DNA from: Rhodobacter sp.
GTDB lineage: Bacteria; Pseudomonadota; Alphaproteobacteria; Rhodobacterales; Rhodobacteraceae
Reading direction: 5' to 3'
Assembly (NCBI GenBank): GCA_013824055.1
Contig: PNNE01000306.1
Span: forward strand, 1 to 9,388
DNA: 9,388 bases
Shown: positions 1 through 6,186 of the stretch, one piece after another
Numbering within the stretch: position 1 is the first letter of the stretch
How the letters are laid out: every line of letters starts with the position of its first letter
The notes under the pieces: generated by a model
The model's input: the letters and a program-made list of their open reading frames with translations, nothing else
What the model was told of the DNA's origin: nothing
Database searches by the model: none
Position numbers and translations under genes: made by a program

Positions 1-1
1 A

Positions 2-49
2 CGACAAAGGGCCGAGAAGGAGTCGCTTTTCGCCCTGCGGCGACGCTAG
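2..49 (+). CDS. possible 3' end of an upstream gene (partial)
   Basis: The second reading frame is open from the window edge and gives 15 codons (RQRAEKESLFALRRR) before a TAG at 47-49. That stop lies 32 nt before the ATG of the first complete gene. The charged, arginine-rich tail would suit the C-terminus of a real protein, and the close spacing would fit an upstream operon member. The stretch is too short to recognise a family, and another frame is also open across the same bases, so this may be chance. Confidence 0.25.
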   Translation, partial: RQRAEKESLFALRRR

Positions 50-81
50 ACTTGCGCAAGGCTGGCGCCAGAGGACCGACG

Positions 82-762
82 ATGTACACGCTGCACTACG
101 CCCCCGACAACGCCTCGCTGATCATCCGCCTGGTGCTGGACGGGGCGGGCATTCCCTATCGCACGGCGCTGGTCGACCGGGCGAGGCGCCAGCAGGACAG
201 CCCGCCCTACCGGGCGCTGAACCCGACCGGCCTGATCCCGACGCTGGAGACGCCGCAGGGCCCGATTTCGGAAACCGGGGCGGTCCTGCTGTGGCTGGCC
301 GACACCCACCACCTGGGCCCCGGCCCGGCCGAGGCTGACCGTCCGGTCTTTCTGAAGTGGCTGTTCTTCCTGTCGAACACCGCCCATGCCGAGTTGCGGC
401 AGATCTTCTATCCGCACCAATATGCCCCCGCCGACGGCCACCGCGCCCATCTGGAGATCATGTCGACCCGGATGCAGCGCCATTTCGGCCTGCTGGACAC
501 GGCGGCGCTGCAGCACCCCAAGCTTTTCGCGGCGGGCAGGCCCCTGGGCGTCTACACCATCGTCCTGACCCGCTGGGCGGCGCTTTATCCGGTGCACGGT
601 CCGCGCTGGCTGGACATGGCCGACTTCCCGGCGCTGGAGGCTCTGGCCCGCGCGCAAGAGGCCCGCGTCGAGACCCGGGTGATCGCCCGGGCCGAAGGCC
701 TGGGTCCGCATCCGTTCACCCATCCCGAACAGCCCAACCCGCCGGAAGGATCGGTCCTGTGA
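82..762 (+). CDS. glutathione S-transferase family protein (first of tandem pair)
   Basis: A 226-aa cytosolic GST-like protein, the usual size for the family. Residues 1-75 read as the thioredoxin-fold glutathione-binding domain, with the cis-proline motif GLIPTL at 50-55 and an acidic/hydroxyl pair in ISETGAVLLWL at 62-72. The rest would be the all-helical C-terminal domain. Where beta-class enzymes carry the catalytic Cys-Ser after a YxPGA turn, this protein has Ala11-Ser12 (YAPDNAS), so it lacks that cysteine. Substrate and activity cannot be told from the sequence. I chose the ATG at 82 because GAGGA (71-75) lies 6 nt upstream; an in-frame TTG at 52 has no comparable site. The stop overlaps the GTG start of the next gene by four bases, which implies translational coupling. 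The C-terminal motif GLGPHPFTHP recurs in the neighbouring paralogue. Confidence 0.88.
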   Translation: MYTLHYAPDNASLIIRLVLDGAGIPYRTALVDRARRQQDSPPYRALNPTGLIPTLETPQGPISETGAVLLWLADTHHLGPGPAEADRPVFLKWLFFLSNTAHAELRQIFYPHQYAPADGHRAHLEIMSTRMQRHFGLLDTAALQHPKLFAAGRPLGVYTIVLTRWAALYPVHGPRWLDMADFPALEALARAQEARVETRVIARAEGLGPHPFTHPEQPNPPEGSVL

Positions 763-1424
763 CCCTGACCCTGCACCACGCGCCCGACTTCGCCTCGACC
801 ATCATCCGCTTCGCGCTGGAAGAGCTGGAGCTGCCCCACACGCTGGCCATCGTCGACCTCGACGGTGGGGCGCTGGCCTCGCCCGAATACCGCCGGGTGA
901 ACCCGGTCGGCCTGATCCCCGCGCTGGAAACCGACGACGGCCCGATGTTCGAGACGGCGGCGATCCTCTTGTGGCTGGTGGACCGGACCGGGCGGCTTGG
1001 GCCCGGACCGACCGATCCCGACCGGGGACTGTTCCTGTCCTGGCTGTTCTTCACCTCGAACGCGCTGCACCAGGCGGCGCTGGCGATGTTCTACCCGCAC
1101 CGCCCGGCCGGCGAGGCGAACAGCGACGCCGCCCAGGCCGCCGCCCACGACCAGATCGTCGCGCGGCTGGGGCTGGTCGAGCAGATGATCGCGACCCGGG
1201 CCCCGCGCTGGCTGTCGCCGGATCATCCCGGCGTGCTGGGCTACTACGTCGGCGTGCTGGTGCGCTGGCTGATCCTGTTGCCGCCCGCGCCCTACGGCAT
1301 CGACATCGACGACTTTCCGCAGCTGAAAGCCGTCCTCGCCGCGCATGAAGCGCGGCCCGCAGCGCAGCGCGTCGCGGCCTCGGACGGCCTCGGCCCCACC
1401 CCTTTCACTCATCCAGGTACCTGA
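759..1424 (+). CDS. glutathione S-transferase family protein (second of tandem pair)
   Basis: A 221-aa GST-like paralogue of the preceding gene. Similarity is obvious along the whole length: LHHAPDFASTIIR against LHYAPDNASLIIR, NPVGLIPALET against NPTGLIPTLET, WLFFTSNALH against WLFFLSNTAH, and GLGPTPFTHP against GLGPHPFTHP. The cis-Pro motif is at 51-56 and the FETAAILLWL glutathione-site motif at 64-73. Ala12-Ser13 again replaces the beta-class Cys. The start is a GTG at 759 within GTGA, overlapping the previous stop, with GGAAGGA at 744-750 about 8 nt upstream. The frame stays open far upstream (to 357), but that extension runs through the first GST and has no similarity to the family. The stop shares one base with the ATG of sdaA (TGATG), so the three genes probably form one operon. 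The pair most likely arose by tandem duplication. Confidence 0.87.
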   Translation: MTLTLHHAPDFASTIIRFALEELELPHTLAIVDLDGGALASPEYRRVNPVGLIPALETDDGPMFETAAILLWLVDRTGRLGPGPTDPDRGLFLSWLFFTSNALHQAALAMFYPHRPAGEANSDAAQAAAHDQIVARLGLVEQMIATRAPRWLSPDHPGVLGYYVGVLVRWLILLPPAPYGIDIDDFPQLKAVLAAHEARPAAQRVAASDGLGPTPFTHPGT

Positions 1425-2803
1425 TGTTCCTCTCTGTCTTCGACATGTTCAAGGTCGGCATCGGCCCCTCTTCGTCCCACACGATGGGCCCGATGGTCGC
1501 CGCCGCCCGCTTCCTTGACGCGATGCGCGCCTCGCCCTTCCGGTTCCACGGACTGCGGGCATCGCTGCACGGCTCGCTGGCCTTCACCGGGGTCGGCCAC
1601 GCCACGGACCGGGCCACGATCCTTGGCCTCGCCGGCTTCGAGCCCGCCACCTACGACGCCGAAAAGGCCGATGCGACGCTGGCAAGGATCAGGGAAACCC
1701 AGGTGATCGAGGCCCCCGGTCTTGGCACCCTGGCCTTCGATCCCGGCCGCGATCTGCTGTTCGACTACGGCCCCGCGCTGCCCGGTCATGCCAACGGGAT
1801 GATCCTGAAGGCCACCGATGCGCAGGGCGACGTGATCCTGAGCGAGACCTACTATTCCATCGGCGGCGGCTTCGTGCTGACCGAGACGGAACTGGCCGAG
1901 GCCGGGGGCGCGAAGTCGAAAGCCCGGGCCGATGTGCCCTATCCGTTCGACACAGCGGCAGAAATGCTGGAAATGGCGAAGAAATCCGGCCTGACCATCG
2001 CCCGGATGAAGCGCGCGAACGAGGTGAAGTTCCGCTCCAACGCCGAACTTGAACAGGGCATCGCCCGGATCTGGCAGGTGATGAACGACTGCATCTCGCG
2101 CGGGATGCTGGGGACCGGCATCCTGCCCGGAGGCCTCAAGGTGCGCAGGCGGGCCAAGGGCATCCACGACGCGCTTCTGGCCGAACGCGGTCTGAACCTG
2201 ACGCCGCCGCATACGATCAACGACTGGATGTCGCTTTACGCGATGGCGGTGAACGAGGAAAACGCCGCCGGCGGCCAGGTCGTGACCGCCCCCACCAACG
2301 GGGCCGCAGGGGTCGTCCCTGCCGTGATCCGCTACTACCTTGACCACGTGCCGGGTGCCTCGCAGGCCAAGGTCGCCGACTTCCTGCTCACCGCCGCCGC
2401 CATTGGCGGGCTTTGCAAGCACAATGCCAGCATTTCCGGTGCCGAATGCGGCTGCCAGGCCGAGGTGGGCAGCGCCGCCGCAATGGCCGCTGCGGGCCTT
2501 GCCGCCGTCCTGGGCGGCACGCCGGAACAGGTGGAAAACGCTGCCGAAATCGCGCTGGAACACCACCTGGGCATGACCTGCGACCCGGTCAGGGGCCTGG
2601 TCCAGGTGCCCTGCATCGAACGCAACGGCCTTGGCGCCATCAAGGCCGTCTCCGCCGCCTCCCTGGCCTTGCGCGGCGACGGCCAGCACCTCGTCTCCCT
2701 CGACGTCTGCATCGAGACGATGCGCCAGACCGGCCGCGACATGCACGAGAAATACAAGGAAACCTCGCTTGGTGGCCTGGCCGTCAACGTGCCGAACTGC
2801 TGA
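1424..2803 (+). CDS. sdaA: L-serine ammonia-lyase (L-serine dehydratase), single-chain iron-sulfur type
   Basis: Converts L-serine to pyruvate and ammonia in the cytosol using an oxygen-sensitive [4Fe-4S] cluster. The 459-aa length matches the single-chain bacterial enzymes, with the beta domain first and the catalytic alpha domain second. The N-terminus SVFDMFKVGIGPSSSHTMGP (4-23) is a family signature. Cluster-ligand candidates are Cys344 (in GAECGCQAEVGSA), Cys386 (MTCDPVRG) and Cys397 (VPCIERNG). The chain ends in Cys459 (LAVNVPNC). In the Legionella enzyme the three ligands and a C-terminal tail cysteine lie at nearly identical positions, and the tail folds into the active site as the fourth ligand until serine displaces it. 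The ATG at 1424 overlaps the upstream GST stop by one base. Only a weak AGG precedes it, so translation probably depends on coupling. No terminator is evident after the stop. Confidence 0.97.
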   Translation: MFLSVFDMFKVGIGPSSSHTMGPMVAAARFLDAMRASPFRFHGLRASLHGSLAFTGVGHATDRATILGLAGFEPATYDAEKADATLARIRETQVIEAPGLGTLAFDPGRDLLFDYGPALPGHANGMILKATDAQGDVILSETYYSIGGGFVLTETELAEAGGAKSKARADVPYPFDTAAEMLEMAKKSGLTIARMKRANEVKFRSNAELEQGIARIWQVMNDCISRGMLGTGILPGGLKVRRRAKGIHDALLAERGLNLTPPHTINDWMSLYAMAVNEENAAGGQVVTAPTNGAAGVVPAVIRYYLDHVPGASQAKVADFLLTAAAIGGLCKHNASISGAECGCQAEVGSAAAMAAAGLAAVLGGTPEQVENAAEIALEHHLGMTCDPVRGLVQVPCIERNGLGAIKAVSAASLALRGDGQHLVSLDVCIETMRQTGRDMHEKYKETSLGGLAVNVPNC

Positions 2804-2822
2804 CCGCCTGTCACGTTTGCCC

Positions 2823-2839
2823 AAATATCCCCGCCGGAG
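2823..2839 (-). terminator. short GC hairpin plus ATATTT, candidate terminator for the thiamine pyrophosphokinase transcript
   Basis: Read on the minus strand just past the thiamine pyrophosphokinase stop, CTCC-GGC-GGGG can form a four-pair hairpin (one G-U), followed at once by ATATTT. The stem is short and the T-run is interrupted, so it would be a weak intrinsic terminator. Similar CTCC/GGGG-ATATTT strings seem, from memory, to be common at gene ends in Rhodobacterales genomes; I could not verify that here. It lies in the 59-nt gap between the convergent sdaA and thiamine pyrophosphokinase genes. Confidence 0.4.
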
Positions 2840-2862
2840 CCGCGCCAGGCCGTCAGCCGCGG

Positions 2863-3531
2863 TCACGATGCGTCGCGAAGCGCTCTGATCGCCGCGTCCA
2901 GCCTGCGGCGCGGCAGGATCACCAGCATGCCGCGCCGGTCGAACTCCAGCTCCACCCGCCGCGCCACCGCCCGGTTCGAGGTGCCGATCATCCCGTCCGG
3001 CGCGAAGCTGATTCCTTCGATCGGCCATTCCAGCCCCGCGCTGCGCCCCGTCACCTGCGCCATCGGAAACAAGGACACCGGCTCGCCGGGGGCCAGCGTC
3101 AGCCGCAACCGGGGCGGTGCCGCGAAGGCCAGGTCCTGCGGCCCGATCAGGATGCAGCGCCGGTCCGCGCGGGCAATCAGGGTGGCGAACGCCGCCAGCC
3201 CGTGGTCCAGCCGCGCGCCGGCAAAGCCCAGCGCCAGGATCAGGGGCGCGTCGATCGACCGCAGCGCCTTGTCAAAGTCGGTTGTGACCTGTTCGGCCAC
3301 AAGGTACTGACGCTCCAGCGGAATTGCCGCCCGCGCCGCAGCCGAGATCGAATCCATGTCGCCGATCACCGCCTCGGGCACGATGCCAAGGCGCAGCAGG
3401 CGGTCCGCCCCGCTGTCGGCTGCCACGGCCAGCGGCGCGCGGGCCAGCGCAAGCGTCAGGTCACGCGCGGAAAACGGTCCGCCACCGGCCAGGGTTACAC
3501 CGTGGGTTGACTGGACAATCGGCGAATTCAT
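2863..3531 (-). CDS. thiamine pyrophosphokinase (thiamine diphosphokinase)
   Basis: Transfers pyrophosphate from ATP to thiamine, giving thiamine diphosphate, the active cofactor. The 222-aa length is normal for the bacterial enzyme. Visible family motifs in order: LAGGGPF (14-20), the nucleotide-binding DSGAD (39-43), GDMDS (57-61), TTDFDKAL (83-90), GFAGARLDH (102-110, the family's GGxxGRxDH-like segment) and GTSN near the C-terminus (183-186), where thiamine is held. I chose the ATG at 3531; a TTG-initiated extension to 3582 is possible but adds 17 residues with no family character. No strong Shine-Dalgarno is seen (GGA lies about 11 nt upstream). The gene is convergent with sdaA and divergent from the 717-aa gene, so it is probably transcribed alone. 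The family is often called thiN or tnr3-like; I leave the symbol blank because usage varies. Confidence 0.93.
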   Translation of the reverse strand: MNSPIVQSTHGVTLAGGGPFSARDLTLALARAPLAVAADSGADRLLRLGIVPEAVIGDMDSISAAARAAIPLERQYLVAEQVTTDFDKALRSIDAPLILALGFAGARLDHGLAAFATLIARADRRCILIGPQDLAFAAPPRLRLTLAPGEPVSLFPMAQVTGRSAGLEWPIEGISFAPDGMIGTSNRAVARRVELEFDRRGMLVILPRRRLDAAIRALRDAS

Positions 3532-3668
3532 GTAACACTGTATCCAATTAAGGCAGGATTCCTGGGGTCCGGCCACAATCAATCCATCAAATTACCCCTG
3601 TCTGTCCATGCATTAGGACTGTCTCGGAGTAGTATGTGGTAGCGAGCAAGGCGAAAGGCTGTCCAGCG

Positions 3669-5822
3669 ATGACCAGTGAAAGCAAGATCCTGACCGTTTC
3701 ATACGGGACCTTCAGCTGCACGCTGGAGGGGTTCGACAATCCCTTCGACACGATGAAGGCGATTGCCGAATACTTCCGTGACCTTGCCGCGCAGGATCGC
3801 CATTTCGGGGCCGAACCGCCGCCGCCGGATGCCGCCATGCTGCACCGCCTGGCCGAGCGTGAGGTCTCGCGTCTTGCCGCCGGCAGGCTGGACGATGCCG
3901 CCCGCCTCAAGACCGGCGAAGACGGCCCGGCCCCGCGCATCCAGATCAATCCCGTGCTGCGCCGCCCCGCCCCGCCGGTGGCCCCTTCGGTCGAGCCCGA
4001 GCCGCCGCAGGCCGAGGCACCCGGGCCTTCGTCGACCCCCGAGCCTTCGTTGACCCCCGAGCCTTCGTTGGCCGATGTGATCCCCGACGGGGTCGCCGCC
4101 AAGCTTGCCCGCATCCGCCGCGCCGTGAACCACTCGGCCCCGCTGGCCGAAGCGCCGTTCCGCGCCGATCCCGAGGTCTCGGCCGCGGCGGACGTCGCCG
4201 ACCCGGCATCTGCCAAAGACAGCCGGACTGACGCCGGCGACGTTGCGGCTCGGTTGGGTGCGGCCGCCGACGGGATCGATCCCCGGGCCATCGAGACCGC
4301 CGAGACCGATGCCGAAGCCGAAGCGGCGATGACCCTGGCGGCAGACCATGCCGCGCTGGACGACGCACCGCTTCCGGTAGAGATCGACGAAGACCCGGTG
4401 GCGCTTGCCGGCGAACCTGCGGCCCAGGCGGCAGCCCCCGCCCTGTCGTCCCCGGACGATCTGGACGACGCAGCCTATGCGGCGCTTGCCGACCATCCGG
4501 TCGAAACCGACTTCACCACCGAAGATGTCGCCCTGCTGGCCCAGCTTGACGGCACCGTCTTCGACGAGGTCCGCCTGGCGGAGGCGCTGGACGAAACCCT
4601 GCCGGAAGACCAGCCCGCCGCGCTGGACCTGGCCGATGCCGCCCTGCAGGACCCGCTGCCCGAAGCCATCGCGCCGGAAGGTTCGGCCGACACTCTTCCC
4701 GAAGACCTTGCGGACGCGGTCGCCGTCACGCCCGCCGCCGCGGTGGAAGCCGAGGCACCTGAAGGCCAGCCCGGCACGTCCGGTGCCCGCACGCGCCGGG
4801 TGAACTCCCGCGTCGTGCGCATCCATCCCAGCCAGGATGTCCGTGATGCAAGCGCCACCCGGGTTCTCGACCAGGGCGAAGAGGCCAGCGAAGTCGCCCG
4901 GCTGATGCAGCAGGCCGACGAGGTCATGGCCGACGTCGAGAATCGCCGCCGGCACGAGGCTCTGTCGCGCCTGAAGGCCGCCGTCGTCGCGACCGAGGCC
5001 GATCGCGCCGACATCGACTACGAGGCACCGAAGGCCGACGCCAACCTCGACCCCTATCGCGGCGACCTGGCCGAGGCGATCCAGCCCACGCCGTCGCCCG
5101 AGCCGCAGCCCGCCCCCGAGGTCAAGCCGCGCCGCAAGTCGGTGACGATCCGCCCGGCCGCCGAGCCGCGTCCCGGCACGATCCGGCCCGGCATGATCAG
5201 CCCGCCGCCGCTGGTCCTGGTTTCTGAACAGCGCATCGACCGTGTCGCTCCTGCCGCCAGCCCGGCCTCTGCTCCGGCAGCCGCCCCGCACACCGCCCCA
5301 CACACCGCCCCACACACCGCCCCACACACTGCTCCGGGGATCGGCCCCTCGGAAGGGCAGCCTATGGTGGCACTGCGCACCGGACGCCTGTCGGGAGCAA
5401 TCGGTGCCGGGGCTGCTGTTGCCGGCTCCAGCATGCCCGCGCGCAACCTGGTCCTGGAAAAGCCCTCCTACGGCACCGCCGCCGAAACCGAGGAGGACGA
5501 GGATCTGGCCGAGGACGCCAAGGAGATCAACGAAGCGGGCCTCGCCGCCTTTGCCGAGATGGTCGGCGCGCGCTCGATGGCCGAGATGCTGGAAGCCGCC
5601 GCCGCCTACGCCACCTGCGTCGAGAACCGCAGCCAGTTCACCCGCCCGCAACTGATGCGGCGCATGATGGCAAGCGCCGGCGGCAAGCCGGTCAGCCGCG
5701 AGGACGGGTTGCGCAGCTTCGGCACGCTGCTGCGCACCGGCCGGATCGAGAAGGTGACCCGCGGCCACTACAGCCTGGCCGAGACTTCGCCCTACCTGGC
5801 CGAGGCACGCCGCCTGTCCTGA
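3669..5822 (+). CDS. conserved-looking 717-aa protein of unknown function with a long acidic Ala/Pro-rich linker
   Basis: Function not recognised. There are three parts. Residues 1-75 (ILTVSYGTFSCTLEGFDNPF, then a helical stretch ending EREVSRL) look compact and remind me of an uncharacterised Rhodobacterales family. Residues about 76-600 are low-complexity, rich in Ala, Pro, Asp and Glu and probably disordered, interrupted near 376-455 by a charged segment with coiled-coil character (EVARLMQQADEVMADVENRR). Residues about 605-717 again look folded, mostly helical, ending in a winged-helix-like stretch (SFGTLLRTGRIEKVTRGHYSL). No signal peptide or membrane segment is visible, so it is probably cytosolic. 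ATG 3669 has AAAGG (3654-3658) ten bases upstream. GTG 3636, with GGAG six bases upstream, is a credible alternative adding 11 residues. Two in-frame tandem repeats lie in the linker. Transcription ends at the strong terminator just after the stop. Confidence 0.85.
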   Translation: MTSESKILTVSYGTFSCTLEGFDNPFDTMKAIAEYFRDLAAQDRHFGAEPPPPDAAMLHRLAEREVSRLAAGRLDDAARLKTGEDGPAPRIQINPVLRRPAPPVAPSVEPEPPQAEAPGPSSTPEPSLTPEPSLADVIPDGVAAKLARIRRAVNHSAPLAEAPFRADPEVSAAADVADPASAKDSRTDAGDVAARLGAAADGIDPRAIETAETDAEAEAAMTLAADHAALDDAPLPVEIDEDPVALAGEPAAQAAAPALSSPDDLDDAAYAALADHPVETDFTTEDVALLAQLDGTVFDEVRLAEALDETLPEDQPAALDLADAALQDPLPEAIAPEGSADTLPEDLADAVAVTPAAAVEAEAPEGQPGTSGARTRRVNSRVVRIHPSQDVRDASATRVLDQGEEASEVARLMQQADEVMADVENRRRHEALSRLKAAVVATEADRADIDYEAPKADANLDPYRGDLAEAIQPTPSPEPQPAPEVKPRRKSVTIRPAAEPRPGTIRPGMISPPPLVLVSEQRIDRVAPAASPASAPAAAPHTAPHTAPHTAPHTAPGIGPSEGQPMVALRTGRLSGAIGAGAAVAGSSMPARNLVLEKPSYGTAAETEEDEDLAEDAKEINEAGLAAFAEMVGARSMAEMLEAAAAYATCVENRSQFTRPQLMRRMMASAGGKPVSREDGLRSFGTLLRTGRIEKVTRGHYSLAETSPYLAEARRLS
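4026..4073 (+). repeat. 18-bp in-frame tandem repeat, 2.7 copies (PSSTPE / PSLTPE / PSLA)
   Basis: The unit cct-tcg-ttg-acc-ccc-gag runs 4026-4043 and 4044-4061, with a partial third copy to 4073. Copies one and two differ by a single base (tcg against ttg). It encodes residues about 120-135 of the 717-aa protein. The period is a multiple of three, so copy-number changes by slippage would keep the frame. Confidence 0.85.
5289..5336 (+). repeat. 12-bp in-frame tandem repeat, four copies (HTAP x4)
   Basis: Three identical copies of cacaccgcccca (5289-5324) are followed by a fourth with three silent changes (cac act gct ccg, 5325-5336). They encode (His-Thr-Ala-Pro)x4 at residues 541-556 of the 717-aa protein, in the Pro/Ala-rich linker before the C-terminal domain. 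The near-identity of the copies points to recent expansion by replication slippage. Confidence 0.92.
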
Positions 5823-5849
5823 GCCTTTCTTCAAGCCTTTTCAGCAGCT

Positions 5850-6095
5850 TCAGACGGATGGGCCCTGCCCGTCCGTCTTTTCCGCATCCGGGTCCGCCTG
5901 GCCGATCCCCCGGAAGATGAACCGGAAAGGCAGCGCCCAAAGCAAGCCCAGCACGACGTAGACCGTCAGTTCCACCAGAAAGGACGGCCGCTCGAAAAGG
6001 TCGATCGCATTGACCGCCACCACCACATAGAGCGGCAGGCCGATCAGCAGGATCACCAGCGCCCAGCGCCTGCGGGCCTTGTAGCTTAATGCCAT
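5850..6095 (-). CDS. DUF2842 family small membrane protein
   Basis: An 81-aa protein of unknown function with two predicted transmembrane helices, roughly residues 13-31 (ALVILLIGLPLYVVVAV) and 41-57 (LTVYVVLGLLWALPFRF). A basic N-terminus (SYKARRR) and an acidic hydrophilic tail flank them. The pattern SYKARRRWAL then GLLWALPFR then GIGQADPDA is characteristic of DUF2842, an alphaproteobacterial family. ATG 6095 is preceded by GGGGAG seven bases upstream; a GTG five codons earlier has no such site. It follows purA on the same strand after a 91-nt gap with no clear terminator, so co-transcription is plausible. Its last codons double as the terminator of the oppositely oriented neighbour, so its 3' end is constrained by two functions. 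Confidence 0.88.
   Translation of the reverse strand: MALSYKARRRWALVILLIGLPLYVVVAVNAIDLFERPSFLVELTVYVVLGLLWALPFRFIFRGIGQADPDAEKTDGQGPSV
5852..5881 (+). terminator. strong intrinsic terminator of the 717-aa gene, inside the DUF2842 coding region
   Basis: A 12-bp stem (5852-5863 with 5867-5878; AGACGGATGGGC against GCCCGTCCGTCT, one G-U pair) with a three-base CCT loop is followed by TTTT at 5878-5881. It begins 30 nt after the stop at 5822. On the minus strand the hairpin is not followed by T, so it acts in the + direction. All of it lies within the last codons of the convergent DUF2842 gene. Confidence 0.85.
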
Positions 6096-6186
6096 CTCGT
6101 CTCTCCCCACACCGCTCCCCGCTTCCTTCGGTCGCTCCTCGCCTGTCCTGCGAAGAGAAGGCGAAGCCGCACGATGAGCCGCCGCA

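Noticed and set aside
357..758. N-terminal extension of the second GST
   Set aside because: The frame is open but lies within the first GST, and the translation is Arg/Pro/Ala-rich junk. The GTG at 759 with its ribosome site and family alignment is the true start.
1409..3028. 539-codon minus-strand frame across sdaA
   Set aside because: It is the antisense shadow of sdaA, which is certain from its motifs. The translation is low-complexity and shows no known domain.
3532..3668. Possible regulatory sites in the divergent AT-richer gap (TTGAT/ATCAA strings near 3579-3590)
   Set aside because: The strings are direct repeats, not the inverted TTGAT-N4-ATCAA of an FnrL site, and no -35/-10 pair with good spacing was found in either direction.
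3699..5834. 711-codon open frame on the minus strand opposite the 717-aa gene
   Set aside because: It is antisense to a gene with strong GC3 bias, which removes stop codons from that frame. The translation is Gly/Arg-rich with no family pattern and it would overlap the terminator.
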